Of a stretch of 64,000 bases of DNA, positions 1-8,726 are shown piece after piece. Positions within the stretch are counted from its first letter, which is position 1. Each line of letters opens with the position of its first letter. The position numbers were made by a program, and so were the translations under genes. Source of the DNA: an uncultured Prevotellaceae bacterium (GTDB taxonomy: Bacteria > Bacteroidota > Bacteroidia > Bacteroidales > Bacteroidaceae); NCBI GenBank assembly GCA_902767045.1, contig CACXFT010000016.1:1-64000 (forward strand), read 5' to 3'. The notes beneath the pieces were generated by a model. The model worked only from the letters and a program-made list of their open reading frames with translations, had not been told where the DNA came from and did no database searches.

Positions 1-68
1 CCATGCCCATGAAGAGGCATAAGCCTATCGCCAAATTATTCGATGAGGAATTTTGGGAGGCGCAATGA
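1..68 (+). CDS. C-terminal end of an unidentified protein (partial)
   Basis: An open frame enters from the left edge and stops at a TGA at 66-68. The last residues read MPMKRHKPIAKLFDEEFWEA followed by Q. The charged, aromatic-rich end is compatible with a real protein C-terminus, but too little is left to name a family. The gene would be convergent with the nuclease at 164-1729. I infer it is coding only because the frame is open from the edge and the codon use is normal; it could be chance. Confidence 0.4.
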   Translation, partial: MPMKRHKPIAKLFDEEFWEAQ

Positions 69-118
69 CGAAGTCAGGAAAAATTGAGAATAATCTTCAT
101 TATTTCTTCGTTTTTTTT

Positions 119-151
119 ATTTATCATTTATCATTTATCATTTATCATTTA
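119..151. repeat. AAATGATAAATGA-type tandem word
   Basis: About four and a half direct copies of a 7-base word (ATTTATC; complement GATAAAT) lie between two convergent genes. The same word recurs at 25449-25572, 28960-29010, 40160-40195 and inside a reading frame near 43010-43035. There is no T-run after a stem, so it is not a classical terminator. Confidence 0.8.
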
Positions 152-163
152 GGGCTCCGCCCG

Positions 164-1729
164 CTACAATCCCCATGCGCTGGTGTCGAATGTTGATTCT
201 ACCTGTGCTTCTATGTTGTCGGGCAGGTTGCAGAAGAAGTCGATGCCGGTGCGTTGTTCCAGTTCGTCGATGGTGATGGCATAATCGGCATAGTGTTTGT
301 TGGTGTCGGCCACGTTGGTGTGTTCCGTCCACAGGGCAATGGCTTTATACTGTCCGTTCTTCACGGCAAGTATGGCCATGTAGAAATATTTGGGCACGAT
401 GAGTCCCGATGTGGTGTAGGAGCCTATTTGGTTTTCGTTGTCGATGGTGGCGGCCTTCACAATGTATAGCGTGTCGCGGTAGGTTGTCTGGTTCCATCGG
501 TTGCGCACCAGGTTTTCGAGGTTGGCCCATAGTCCCTCGTTGTGTTTGCTGTATTGCGGGTGCATGTTGCTCAGGTAGAACGTTTGTTTGTTTTGTTCCA
601 CCGAGCAGAGGCGGTCGGCCGATGGGCACAGGTGTCCGCGTGAGAACCCCGAACCGCTGTAGTCGGAGTTATGACTGCAATAGTTGTAGGGGATGTCGGG
701 GTCTTCGGTGAAGGCATCGTTACGGCTGGTGTTTTTCATGCTGTTACCCTCGTGCAGTTGGTAGCAGGTCCAGCGGTTGGCCCGTTTTGTGCAGTCCCAT
801 TCCAGCGAGTAGGTGATGCCATAGTCGGCTGTGGAGTGTGTGACCACCAGGTTCATGTCGCCGCCTTTCACCTTTGGGAACTCCAGTCGCCACATTTCTT
901 GGTTGGTGGTTGGACCCACCAAGTTGCGGTTTGTATTGTTCGGGTCAACGTTAGGTTTTTCCGTTTCCTCGTCCCATTTGCTGTTGAGCACCAGTTGCAG
1001 GTTTTTTACTTCCCATGTAGTAGATGAAGTGGTGCAGGCATAGTAGAGTGCAATCACTACGTTGCTTTCTCCCATGAAGCGCGACGGAATTTTCTGTTCG
1101 TAGTTGGCAAAGGTGTACCAGTCTATTTTTCCCTGCGCATTATAGCCAGCCGAGGTGAGCTGTCCGGTGATGTCGGTCCACTTGGTTGTTGATGGGTTTC
1201 CGGTGTATTGGTCGGTGATGAGCACCTTGTTTTGCGTGTTTGTTCTGGCGTAGGCCAGAATGTATTTAAACGAGAGCGTAGCTTGCAGGGCATGGCTCAT
1301 GTCGTAGGCCGGCGAAATGAGGTAGCTCTCCGAAGGAGTGGTTTTGCTGTTGGCATAGCCGGTAGCTTTGGCCGTATGGAACTCGATGGTCCACGGTTGT
1401 CCTTGAACGGTGCTGCAGGTGAACGTTCCGAAATCGCTGTAGAACGTTTCGTTGGCATAGATGTTGTTGGTGGGCAGCAGTCCTGCTTCAATGTTAGGTC
1501 GTTGCGTAGAGATGCTGTCCACCTCGTTGCGTGCGTAGGCATGTTTGTCGCCCTGATAGGTAACGAGCATCGAGTCGGGGTGGGGGAACGATATTTTCTC
1601 CACGTCCTCCGTTCGGTAGGTGTGGAACGAGTTTCCCTTACTGATATAAAGGTTGTGTGCCCCAATGCCAATGACGATGACGAGCAGCACGAGCAACAGG
1701 TATCTGTACGATTTCATGATGTTGAACAT
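164..1729 (-). CDS. Exported DNA/RNA non-specific endonuclease with N-terminal adhesin-like domain
   Basis: The 521-residue protein starts with a hydrophobic segment (residues 5-24) without a lipobox, so it is exported or membrane-anchored. Residues about 90-245 look like a choice-of-anchor-J type beta domain (FGTFTC, LISPAYD, LSFKYILAYA). The C-terminal 260 residues are a NUC1-type nuclease. The family DRGH motif reads SRGHLCPSADR: the catalytic His is kept and the Asp is changed. The Mg-site pattern SNMHPQ...N...W is present. It is a paralogue of the nuclease at 24510-25448; both end in TGIDFFCNLPD. A second Met at residue 5 is an equally good start. It probably degrades extracellular nucleic acid; substrate and activity are inferred. 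Confidence 0.85.
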   Translation of the reverse strand: MFNIMKSYRYLLLVLLVIVIGIGAHNLYISKGNSFHTYRTEDVEKISFPHPDSMLVTYQGDKHAYARNEVDSISTQRPNIEAGLLPTNNIYANETFYSDFGTFTCSTVQGQPWTIEFHTAKATGYANSKTTPSESYLISPAYDMSHALQATLSFKYILAYARTNTQNKVLITDQYTGNPSTTKWTDITGQLTSAGYNAQGKIDWYTFANYEQKIPSRFMGESNVVIALYYACTTSSTTWEVKNLQLVLNSKWDEETEKPNVDPNNTNRNLVGPTTNQEMWRLEFPKVKGGDMNLVVTHSTADYGITYSLEWDCTKRANRWTCYQLHEGNSMKNTSRNDAFTEDPDIPYNYCSHNSDYSGSGFSRGHLCPSADRLCSVEQNKQTFYLSNMHPQYSKHNEGLWANLENLVRNRWNQTTYRDTLYIVKAATIDNENQIGSYTTSGLIVPKYFYMAILAVKNGQYKAIALWTEHTNVADTNKHYADYAITIDELEQRTGIDFFCNLPDNIEAQVESTFDTSAWGL

Positions 1730-1753
1730 GTTTTTGGGGTGAAAAGTTTTGTT

Positions 1754-2860
1754 TTATTTTCTCTTGGCCAGATTATAGTTGTAGTATTCCTGTTTGCCGG
1801 TGATGTCTTCTATGACGCGCAGGCATGGTGGAAACTTCACATGTTCGTGTGCCACGATTCCTTTTGTTTCGAGAATCATCAGTCCGCTGATGGCTTGCGG
1901 TTGCAGGTAGCTGTCGAGTTCGAAATACTGTCCGCGCCAGATGAAGCTGCGTCTCATTTTGTGGATGGTGGCTCGGTAGGGGTCGGCCTGGTGCATGAGT
2001 GACGAGTAGAGGTTGCTGCCAATCTGCTGTTCGGTTTCGATCTGTTCGGTTGGCGACACCCGTTTCTTCGATGTGTGCACATATACGTTCTTTCCCTGCC
2101 AGCTGCGTTTGCGCAGTCGCACTTCGCTGTCGGGGTCTGCCACTAAGTAGGTTTGTGTGATTTCGCTGTCGATGCTCTCGGGCAGTTCGCCGGTGAGTTC
2201 AACAATATATTTGCGTTCCTCTTCAATGGGCTGTGGCAATCCGAGCACGTTCGAAATCTCCTTGAGCACGCGCAGCAGTTTTGCTTCGAAGTCTTCATGG
2301 TTGTTGATGACTCGCAAGTGTGGATGTCCCGTCCAGGCCTGAATCACTTTCTTGTCGAGCAGTCGTGCAATTTGCAGTCCCTCTTCGTTGGCCTGTTCGT
2401 TTCGGCTGGCGTTGTTGCTGGTGGTATAGAACTGTTCGGCACCGTCGGCCGCCGACACCAAGTGCAGCACCGCATCGTAGCGGTTGTCGCGCAGTTCGGC
2501 CGTAGAAGTTCCCACGGCTCGCGTGATGTCGTCCCACATCTGCGGTTGCATATAGGCCGAAATGTCCATTGCGCCGCGGTCGCACACCACGATGCAAGGT
2601 TGTTCGCACTGTTGTGCCATGCGCATGAACTTATCTTCAAGCGCCAGTTGAATTTCCAGCGTTGCTTTCTCTCCTTCGTAGAAGAGGTTTTTGTTTTTCG
2701 TGAGATAGTCCATGCCTGCCTGTGTGAAGAGTGTTGGCACTTCAGGAACGGTGAACACCTTGAAGCCCCGACTTGAGAAATGTTCTATCACCCGCACCAA
2801 GGCTGTGGTTTTTCCGGCGCACGGTCCGCCGGTGAGTACTATTTTCGTTATGTTGTTCAT
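1754..2860 (-). CDS. P-loop nucleotide-binding protein fused to a CYTH domain (Ttd14-like)
   Basis: The 368-residue cytoplasmic protein begins with a Walker A loop (GGPCAGKTT, residues 11-19) in an AAA_28/NadR-like P-loop domain that runs to about residue 205. CDRGAMD near 92 is the likely Walker B region. The second half starts with EEERKYIVEL and continues with EVRLRKR and ILETKG, the signature of CYTH (adenylate cyclase / thiamine triphosphatase) domains. The architecture matches animal Ttd14 and its bacterial relatives, whose bacterial role is unknown to me. It lies 24 bases before the nuclease at 164-1729 on the same strand, so the two may be co-transcribed. The start ATG places Walker A ten residues in, as usual. 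Confidence 0.8.
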   Translation of the reverse strand: MNNITKIVLTGGPCAGKTTALVRVIEHFSSRGFKVFTVPEVPTLFTQAGMDYLTKNKNLFYEGEKATLEIQLALEDKFMRMAQQCEQPCIVVCDRGAMDISAYMQPQMWDDITRAVGTSTAELRDNRYDAVLHLVSAADGAEQFYTTSNNASRNEQANEEGLQIARLLDKKVIQAWTGHPHLRVINNHEDFEAKLLRVLKEISNVLGLPQPIEEERKYIVELTGELPESIDSEITQTYLVADPDSEVRLRKRSWQGKNVYVHTSKKRVSPTEQIETEQQIGSNLYSSLMHQADPYRATIHKMRRSFIWRGQYFELDSYLQPQAISGLMILETKGIVAHEHVKFPPCLRVIEDITGKQEYYNYNLAKRK

Positions 2861-2883
2861 TTGATTAAATAAATTATCGGCCC

Positions 2884-2910
2884 ACCCCTAACCCCTCCCA
2901 AGGGGAGGGG
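2884..2910. repeat. Short palindromic element (CCCCTCCC type)
   Basis: CCACCCCTAACCCCTCCC is followed by AAG and GGGAGGGG, giving an 8-bp stem with a 3-base loop. The same element, with the same left flank, is at 45062-45089, and degenerate copies sit inside mfd (14383-14488) and the GSCFA gene (43838-43857). Here it lies upstream of the P-loop/CYTH gene. Confidence 0.8.
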
Positions 2911-2935
2911 AATGATAATATGGGGATAGCTTCCT

Positions 2936-2997
2936 ATGGGGTTTATGGGGTTTATGGGTTTTATGGGGGGGTATGGGGTTTTTGGGGTTTATGGGTT
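2936..2997. repeat. G-rich tandem word GGGGTTTAT
   Basis: About seven imperfect 9-base units of the form ATGGGGTTT run through this gap between the antiporter and the P-loop/CYTH gene. The G-tracts (four to seven Gs) could form a G-quadruplex on the plus strand; that is inference. The array merges into another word family (ACTCTAAACGCTC) that supplies the last codons of the antiporter. Confidence 0.75.
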
Positions 2998-3010
2998 TCA
3001 ACTTTCCACT

Positions 3011-5287
3011 CTAAACGCTCAACGCTCCACTCTCAGTGTCCAGCTTGCGCAGGTCGTCGGTTTCTCCCACAACCCACACGATGTCGCCCTGTTCGAACAC
3101 GTGGTCGGGGTCAACGAGTGTGAGGTCTTGCTGTCCTTCTTCCAGTCCCACCACCATGCAGTTGAACCGGTCTCTGATTCCACTCTCGCGCAGCGTTTTG
3201 CCAATGAATGTGCTCTGTGCGTCGAGTATGAGTCGGCGCAGGTGCATCTCGCGTTTCTCAATCTCGCTATCCTCGGGCACGAGTTCTGTTTTGAGTGCTT
3301 GTCCGAACGCATGCAGCTGGTCGTCGTTTCCAATAGCCTGAATACGGTCGCCGGGAAAGATCACCATTTGTCCGCCGGGGATGTTGATTCGTTGTATTCC
3401 GCGCAGGATGCTGCTCACATGAACGCCGAAGCGAGAGCCAATGGCCAGTTGAGCCAGTTGCTTGCCGGCCCATGCCGAATCGTTGGGCACGTTAAATTCA
3501 GAGATGTGTATGTCGCGGTCGAGCAGATGTCCTTCAAAGAGCGGTCGTTTCTTGCCGCTCACCTGCGCCTGAATCTCCCTTGAGCGCAGGTTCTGCACGA
3601 AGAGTCGTTCAAGCTTGATGCTCCGGTGTTTCAGACTGCGGGAGAATATCATCAATATCACTGCCACCAATGCCAGCGTGATGATTACTGCATTGGCGAA
3701 GCGCGAAAGGTAGTTGCAGATATAGAAGATGAATGCAGCAGCAATGGCTATTCGCACCAGCACAGTGAAGATGAGTGGTGGGCGGTTGAGTCTGCTTTCC
3801 GTCCACAGAGCGCGGAATTCCGGCGAGCGGTTCTTTTTCATCACCAGCGAGCGCAGGAAAGGTGAAATGAGCAGCACGGTGAGCACGCCTGTGATGGCAT
3901 TTGCCCACCAGTGGAGTTCCCACCCTGGCAGCATTTTGCGGGCAAAGGGCAGGAAGAAGGTGAACATCAGTGCGATGGTGGTTGATGCCAGAATGCTGTA
4001 GATGACAGTGTTGAGCAGCATTTGCCTGAGTAGCGAGCGCCAGTGATGCCGTTCGTGGGCCGTTGCATGGTGCACCTCTCCTAAGTGATTCAACCGGCGA
4101 ATCCATTTCTTGGGCAGGTTTCTTTCAACCAGTTCATAAGCTGGCACGGCAGCCCTAATCATATAAGGTGTGAGGAAAGTGGTTATCACACTCACTGCCA
4201 CCACCACGGGGTAGAGGAAATCGCTGATAACCTTTAGCGAGAGTCCGAGCGAAGCAATGATGAAAGCAAACTCACCAATCTGCGCCATGGAGAATCCGCA
4301 GCGCATGGCCGTCTTCAGTGGTTGTCCGCTGAGCATATAGCTTGTGGTTCCGAAGATGGCCTGGCCGAATATGATGGTGAGTGTGAGCACCACGATGGGC
4401 AGCCACTGTGTGAGCAGTATGTTGGGGTCTACGAGCATGCCCACCGAAACGAAGAACACAGCCCCGAAGAGGTTTTTCACCGGTTCCACCACCTGAATAA
4501 TCTTGTCGGCTTCGATGGTTTCTGCCAGGATGCTTCCCATCACAAAGGCTCCGAAGGCCGAACTGAAGCCCGCCTTCATGGCCACCACAGCCATCAGGAA
4601 GCACAGTCCCAGCGAAACCACCACGAGTGTTTCGTCGGTCATCAGCTTTCTTGTTTTCCGCAAGAACAGCGGTATGGCAAAAATGCCCACCACGAACCAC
4701 AGTATGAGAATGAACCCCAGATAGAGCACGTTCAAGAACAGTTCGCTCCCGTCGGGATTCTGTCCGCTGGCAATGGTAGAAAGCATCACCATCATCACAA
4801 TGGCGAGCACATCTTCGAGAATGAGCACACTCATCACCAGCGAGGCGAAGCGTTGCTGGCGCAGTCCCATGTCGTCGAACGCCTTATAGATGATGGTGGT
4901 GCTCGACATGGCGAGCATACCTCCCAGGAACAAGCAGTTCATTCCTGTCCAGCCGAAGCACTTGCCCACGAAAACGCCTGTGAGCAGCATGGCAAACACA
5001 ATGGATATGGCCGCAATGACCGGTGCCATGCCCATTTTCAGTATTTTCTTGAACGAGAACTCCAGTCCCAGTGCGAAGAGCAGGAACACCACCCCAATGT
5101 CAGCCCACATGTGCACATCCGAGAGGTCAACCACCGAAGGGGTGTAGGGCATGTGTGGCGACACCAGAAATCCGGCTACGATGTAGCCCAGCACCAAAGG
5201 CTGCCTGAGTTTCTTGAACAAGAGCGTTACCACACCGGCAACTACTAAGATGAGTGCAAGGTCTTGTATCAGGGGAGGTATTTCCAT
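3011..5287 (-). CDS. KefB-type cation:proton antiporter with C-terminal TrkA-C domains
   Basis: The 758-residue protein has a CPA2 (Na/K:H exchanger) membrane domain over residues 1-390 with about 12 hydrophobic segments and typical family stretches (LGYIVAGFL, FLLFALGLEFS, AMSSTTI, FGAFVMGSILAET). Two or three more membrane segments follow (about 410-550). The soluble C-terminus carries two TrkA_C-like modules (FNVPNDSAWAGKQL and LDAQSTFIGKTLRES). It likely exchanges K+ or Na+ for protons in the inner membrane. It starts 20 bases downstream of the pepT stop on the same strand. The final residues (ESGALSV) are encoded by a copy of the ACTCTAAACGCTC repeat word, so the tail appears to have been extended or replaced. 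Confidence 0.9.
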   Translation of the reverse strand: MEIPPLIQDLALILVVAGVVTLLFKKLRQPLVLGYIVAGFLVSPHMPYTPSVVDLSDVHMWADIGVVFLLFALGLEFSFKKILKMGMAPVIAAISIVFAMLLTGVFVGKCFGWTGMNCLFLGGMLAMSSTTIIYKAFDDMGLRQQRFASLVMSVLILEDVLAIVMMVMLSTIASGQNPDGSELFLNVLYLGFILILWFVVGIFAIPLFLRKTRKLMTDETLVVVSLGLCFLMAVVAMKAGFSSAFGAFVMGSILAETIEADKIIQVVEPVKNLFGAVFFVSVGMLVDPNILLTQWLPIVVLTLTIIFGQAIFGTTSYMLSGQPLKTAMRCGFSMAQIGEFAFIIASLGLSLKVISDFLYPVVVAVSVITTFLTPYMIRAAVPAYELVERNLPKKWIRRLNHLGEVHHATAHERHHWRSLLRQMLLNTVIYSILASTTIALMFTFFLPFARKMLPGWELHWWANAITGVLTVLLISPFLRSLVMKKNRSPEFRALWTESRLNRPPLIFTVLVRIAIAAAFIFYICNYLSRFANAVIITLALVAVILMIFSRSLKHRSIKLERLFVQNLRSREIQAQVSGKKRPLFEGHLLDRDIHISEFNVPNDSAWAGKQLAQLAIGSRFGVHVSSILRGIQRINIPGGQMVIFPGDRIQAIGNDDQLHAFGQALKTELVPEDSEIEKREMHLRRLILDAQSTFIGKTLRESGIRDRFNCMVVGLEEGQQDLTLVDPDHVFEQGDIVWVVGETDDLRKLDTESGALSV

Positions 5288-5306
5288 TTTCTCTTTTCGT
5301 TTTTTT

Positions 5307-6530
5307 TTAATCGTTGAACTCGGCTGTTATCTCGCAAATTTTTGTAATCACCTCAACAGCCTTTTGCATCACTTGAATAGACACAAACTCGTATGGTCCG
5401 TGGAAGTTCACCCCGCCGGCAAAGATGTTGGGGCAGGGCAGGCCCTTGAAAGAAAGCTGTGCCCCGTCGGTGCCTCCGCGTATGGGTTCCACGCGTGGTG
5501 TAACGCCGCACTCCTGCATGGCCGTGAGCACAATGTCAATGACGTGCATGTTGGGGTCAATCTTCTCCTTCATGTTATAGTATTGGTCTTTCACCTCTGC
5601 CTGAACGGTTCCTTCGCCGTAGCGTTCGTTCATTTTCTCCACACATTTCTCTATAAAGTGCTTGCGGTCTTCAAAGCGGTCGCGGTCGTGGTCGCGAATG
5701 ATATAGGAGAGCGTGGCCTGTTCAATGCCCGACTGAATGCCCAGCAGGTGGTAGAATCCTTCGTAGCCTTCTGTTTCTTCGGGTGTTTCGTTGGCCGGCA
5801 GCAGAGCAATAAACTCGGCAGCCAGTCGGTTGGCGTTCACCATTTTTCCTTTGGCATAGCCCGGATGCACGCTCACCCCTTTGATTCTGACTTTGGCCGA
5901 AGCAGCGTTGAAGTTTTCAAACTCCAGATCGCCAATGTCGCCTCCGTCCATGGTGTAGGCCCAGTCGCAGCCAAAGCGTTCCACATCGAAGTGGTGTGCC
6001 CCCATGCCAATCTCCTCGTCGGGGTTGAAGGCCACGCGAATGTCGCCGTGCTTCACCTCGTCGTGGTCGCGCAGCCAGCACATAGCCTGCACAATTTCGG
6101 CAATGCCTGCTTTGTCGTCGGCGCCAAGCAGTGTGGTGCCATCGGTGACGATGAGGTCTTCTCCCACATGCGCTTTCAGTTCGGGGAATTTGGTGGGCGA
6201 CGAAACGATGCCTTCGGAAAGGATGATGTCGCCCCCGTCGTAGTTTTTCACGATGCGTGGGTGGATGTTCGCCCCGCTGCAGTCGGGACTTGTATCGTAG
6301 TGCGAGATGAAGCCGATGGTGGGTGTGGGTTTTCGGGTGTTGGCCTTGAGTGTGGCATAGATGTAGCCCATGTCGTCCATCTCCACATCGGAGAGTCCTT
6401 CGCGTTCCAGTTCCTCTTTCAGGTATTTAGCAAAAACAAGTTGTTTGGCGGTGCTGGGCACCGACTGTGAGTCTTCGTTCGACTGTGTGTCAAATTGCGT
6501 GTAGTTTAAAAATCGTTGGGTAATGTCCAT
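5307..6530 (-). CDS. pepT: Peptidase T (tripeptide aminopeptidase)
   Basis: The 407-residue M20B metallopeptidase removes the N-terminal residue of tripeptides in the cytoplasm. Zinc ligands and catalytic residues are visible: SHYDTSPD (His, Asp), [17 protein letters not shown] (Glu pair), MDGGDIG and the late [12 protein letters not shown]is. The start at 6530 ([11 protein letters not shown]) gives the standard length; a longer in-frame start only adds a basic, promoter-proximal stretch. A TAnnTTTG box at 6583-6590 on the minus strand fits this start. It is probably co-transcribed with the antiporter 20 bases downstream. Confidence 0.95.
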   Translation of the reverse strand: MDITQRFLNYTQFDTQSNEDSQSVPSTAKQLVFAKYLKEELEREGLSDVEMDDMGYIYATLKANTRKPTPTIGFISHYDTSPDCSGANIHPRIVKNYDGGDIILSEGIVSSPTKFPELKAHVGEDLIVTDGTTLLGADDKAGIAEIVQAMCWLRDHDEVKHGDIRVAFNPDEEIGMGAHHFDVERFGCDWAYTMDGGDIGDLEFENFNAASAKVRIKGVSVHPGYAKGKMVNANRLAAEFIALLPANETPEETEGYEGFYHLLGIQSGIEQATLSYIIRDHDRDRFEDRKHFIEKCVEKMNERYGEGTVQAEVKDQYYNMKEKIDPNMHVIDIVLTAMQECGVTPRVEPIRGGTDGAQLSFKGLPCPNIFAGGVNFHGPYEFVSIQVMQKAVEVITKICEITAEFND

Positions 6531-6582
6531 GTTATTGTTTGTAGTTGATTTTTGTCTTTTGTTGCTTTGTTTGTTTGAAGTG

Positions 6583-6590
6583 CAAATATA
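6583..6590 (-). promoter_or_regulatory. Putative pepT promoter, -7 box
   Basis: On the minus strand the box reads TATATTTG, a perfect match to the Bacteroidetes TAnnTTTG consensus. It lies 53 bases upstream of the pepT ATG. No clear TTTG is seen at the -33 position. Confidence 0.5.
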
Positions 6591-6738
6591 CAAAAGATTT
6601 TTGATTCAAGCTACATGTATGATGAAATAATTTTTAGTAGATAGAGGTGGACAGAGGTAGATAGCGTACAATCCCCATTCGTTACATGGCATCAGCGTCC
6701 GTCTCCCCCCGGGGACTTTTGACGCGTCATATTCTAAT

Positions 6739-6770
6739 AAAAAATCCGAACCGCCACGGCGGTTCGGATT
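6739..6770 (-). terminator. Intrinsic terminator of the carboxyltransferase gene
   Basis: A perfect 13-bp stem (AATCCGAACCGCC) with a very short loop is followed, on the minus strand, by six Ts. It lies 28 bases beyond the stop of the gene at 6799-8574. Confidence 0.9.
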
Positions 6771-6798
6771 CAAATAGTGTTAGTTGTGAAGGAGCTAT

Positions 6799-8574
6799 TT
6801 ATTTTTCTTTTCTTTCGATGTAGGCGAGCACGTCGCCCTTGTTCACCTTCGAGCCTTGGTGAGCGGAAATTTCCACGAGCTTTCCTCCAAGGGCAGCGGG
6901 AATGGTAACAAACTCGCCCCAGGGAGCTTGAATGTAGCAGAATGCGTCGCCCTCTTGGTATTCCTTGCCAATGTACGGCTCTACGGTTGCCACGGCCTCG
7001 CCGTCGCCGCCAAATTCCCAGAATACCTGTCCCTTCACCGGAGCCACAATAGCGTCGGCCTTGGCGTGTTTGAAGGCGCTCAGCTCTTCGGGCGAGAGTT
7101 TGGTGCCCAGCTTCTCGTCCTTAGCTTTCTGCAGGTCTGCCAGGAAGTTCTTCTTCGCCTGTCCGCTCTTGTAGTTGCGATACTGTTCGGGGTGCATGGC
7201 CAGTTCCCAGAGTTCTTCGTCATCCGGTCCGTATTCCCATCCGTTTTCGTCCATTTCGCGGCGGAAGTCGTCGAGCGCGTTGGGCAGCAGCGTGTGCGGG
7301 TCGGCGGTGGTAAACTCTCGTCCCTGTTTCTTGGCCAGCTCCACAATTTCGGGAGCCAGTTCTCCGGGCAGCTTTCCGCTCTTGCCCAGAATCATGCCCC
7401 ACATCGAGTCGTCCATCATCACGAATCGTCCTTTTCCTTGCTCCATGGTGAGCAGGTTCATCAGTGCGATGTTCTTCACATACTGCGAGAAGGGCGTAAC
7501 CAGTGGCGGATAGCCCACGCGCGGCCACACATATTCCACCTCGCTGAAGAGTCGCACCAGCATATCGTCGGTAGAAAGTTCCGTTTCTCCCTTTTTGCGT
7601 CGCAGGTTGTTGATGGTTCCCATAATGCCGCCCAGGTCGGCCATCATCGAGCCCATCATGCCTCCGGGCAGTCCGCATCCGAGCAAGAGGCTCGACATGT
7701 GTTTGTTTCCCGGGTTGATGAAGTAGCCCAGCCAGTCGTCGATGAACTCCTGTGTGAGCGAGCGTGCTTTCATGTAGGCCTCCATGTTGATGTCGGGCAC
7801 GTCGAAGCCCTCGTTGCGCAGCATCGACTGCACGCTGATCACGTCGGGGTGCACCTTTCCCCACGAGAGCGGTTCAATGGCCGTGTCTATGATGTCGGCA
7901 CCGTTTTCGCACACCTCAAGGATAGAAGCCATCGACAGTCCGGGTCCGGAATGGCCGTGATACTGTATGATGATGTCGGGGTATTTGGTTTTAATCATCT
8001 TGGTGAGCTTGCCTAAGAAGGCTGGCTGTCCGATGCCGGCCATATCTTTCAGGCAAATTTCCTCGGCACCGGCCGCAATCACCTCGTCGGCAATGGTCAT
8101 GTAGTAGTCGAGTGTGTGCACCGGACTGGTGGTGATGCACAGGGTGGCCTGCGGAGTCATGCCGGCCTCTTTTGCCCAGCGTATGGAAGGAATGATGTTG
8201 CGCGTGTCGTTGAGTCCGTCGAAGATGCGTGGTATGTCAACTCCCTGTGCGTGCTTCACCTTATACATAAGCGCGCGCACGTCGTCGGGAACGGGATACA
8301 TGCGCAGTGCGTTCAAGCCACGGTCGAGCATGTGCGTTTTGATGCCCACCTCGTTGAAGGGGCGGCAGAAGGCCCTCACGGCCTTGTTGGGGTTTTCGCC
8401 TGCCAGCAGGTTCACCTGTTCAAAGGCACCGCCATTGGTTTCCACGCGAGCGAAGCATCCCATGTCGATAATCACCGGAGCGATGCGCTCCAATTGGTCT
8501 TTGCGTGGCTGAAACTTTCCGGAGCTCTGCCACATGTCGCGATATACGAGACTAAACTGAATCTTCTTTTTCAT
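6799..8574 (-). CDS. Carboxyltransferase, pyruvate carboxylase B / oxaloacetate decarboxylase alpha type
   Basis: The 591-residue protein has an HMGL-like TIM barrel (about 1-270) with YRDMWQS, metal-binding YHGHSGPG and the lysine of CLKDMAG, then a conserved carboxylase domain (280-470). It should transfer CO2 between biotin and pyruvate/oxaloacetate, serving the succinate/propionate branch. The C-terminal 75 residues look like a biotinyl domain (APVKGQV; GSKVNKGDVLAYIE), but the expected AMKM biotinylation motif is replaced by YIQAPWGEFV, with no lysine at that place. The biotin may therefore be carried by a separate protein, or this domain may have another role. It is monocistronic: own promoter box at 8642-8649 and its own terminator. 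Confidence 0.85.
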   Translation of the reverse strand: MKKKIQFSLVYRDMWQSSGKFQPRKDQLERIAPVIIDMGCFARVETNGGAFEQVNLLAGENPNKAVRAFCRPFNEVGIKTHMLDRGLNALRMYPVPDDVRALMYKVKHAQGVDIPRIFDGLNDTRNIIPSIRWAKEAGMTPQATLCITTSPVHTLDYYMTIADEVIAAGAEEICLKDMAGIGQPAFLGKLTKMIKTKYPDIIIQYHGHSGPGLSMASILEVCENGADIIDTAIEPLSWGKVHPDVISVQSMLRNEGFDVPDINMEAYMKARSLTQEFIDDWLGYFINPGNKHMSSLLLGCGLPGGMMGSMMADLGGIMGTINNLRRKKGETELSTDDMLVRLFSEVEYVWPRVGYPPLVTPFSQYVKNIALMNLLTMEQGKGRFVMMDDSMWGMILGKSGKLPGELAPEIVELAKKQGREFTTADPHTLLPNALDDFRREMDENGWEYGPDDEELWELAMHPEQYRNYKSGQAKKNFLADLQKAKDEKLGTKLSPEELSAFKHAKADAIVAPVKGQVFWEFGGDGEAVATVEPYIGKEYQEGDAFCYIQAPWGEFVTIPAALGGKLVEISAHQGSKVNKGDVLAYIERKEK

Positions 8575-8641
8575 TCGGATTTCTGTTTCGTTTTATGTCA
8601 AGTTAAGGCAGCTGATGATTGCACATCAACTTTTCAGCGTG

Positions 8642-8649
8642 CAAAATTA
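8642..8649 (-). promoter_or_regulatory. Putative carboxyltransferase promoter, -7 box
   Basis: On the minus strand the box reads TAATTTTG, a perfect TAnnTTTG match, 67 bases upstream of the ATG. It diverges from the promoter of the UDP-glucuronate decarboxylase gene in the same 150-base gap. No convincing TTTG is found at -33. Confidence 0.5.
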
Positions 8650-8665
8650 GATAAAAAAATCCAAT

Positions 8666-8699
8666 TTTGGCATAAACAACAAAAAAAGTTGTAACTTTG
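8666..8699 (+). promoter_or_regulatory. Putative promoter of the UDP-glucuronate decarboxylase gene
   Basis: TTTG at 8666-8669 and TAACTTTG at 8692-8699 are separated by 22 bases, close to the Bacteroidetes consensus. The ATG follows 27 bases after the -7 box. The promoter overlaps a possible upstream TTG start at 8697, which speaks against that start. Confidence 0.65.
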
Positions 8700-8726
8700 T
8701 GCCCTGAAACAACTATAAAGCATTGT

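Noticed and set aside
4322..5248. Long plus-strand frame opposite the antiporter
   Set aside because: His/Gln-rich translation with no domain; it is the shadow of the antiporter gene, whose motifs are clear on the other strand.
8697..8726. Upstream TTG start of the UDP-glucuronate decarboxylase
   Set aside because: It overlaps the -7 box of the promoter and adds residues before the Rossmann motif not seen in the family.
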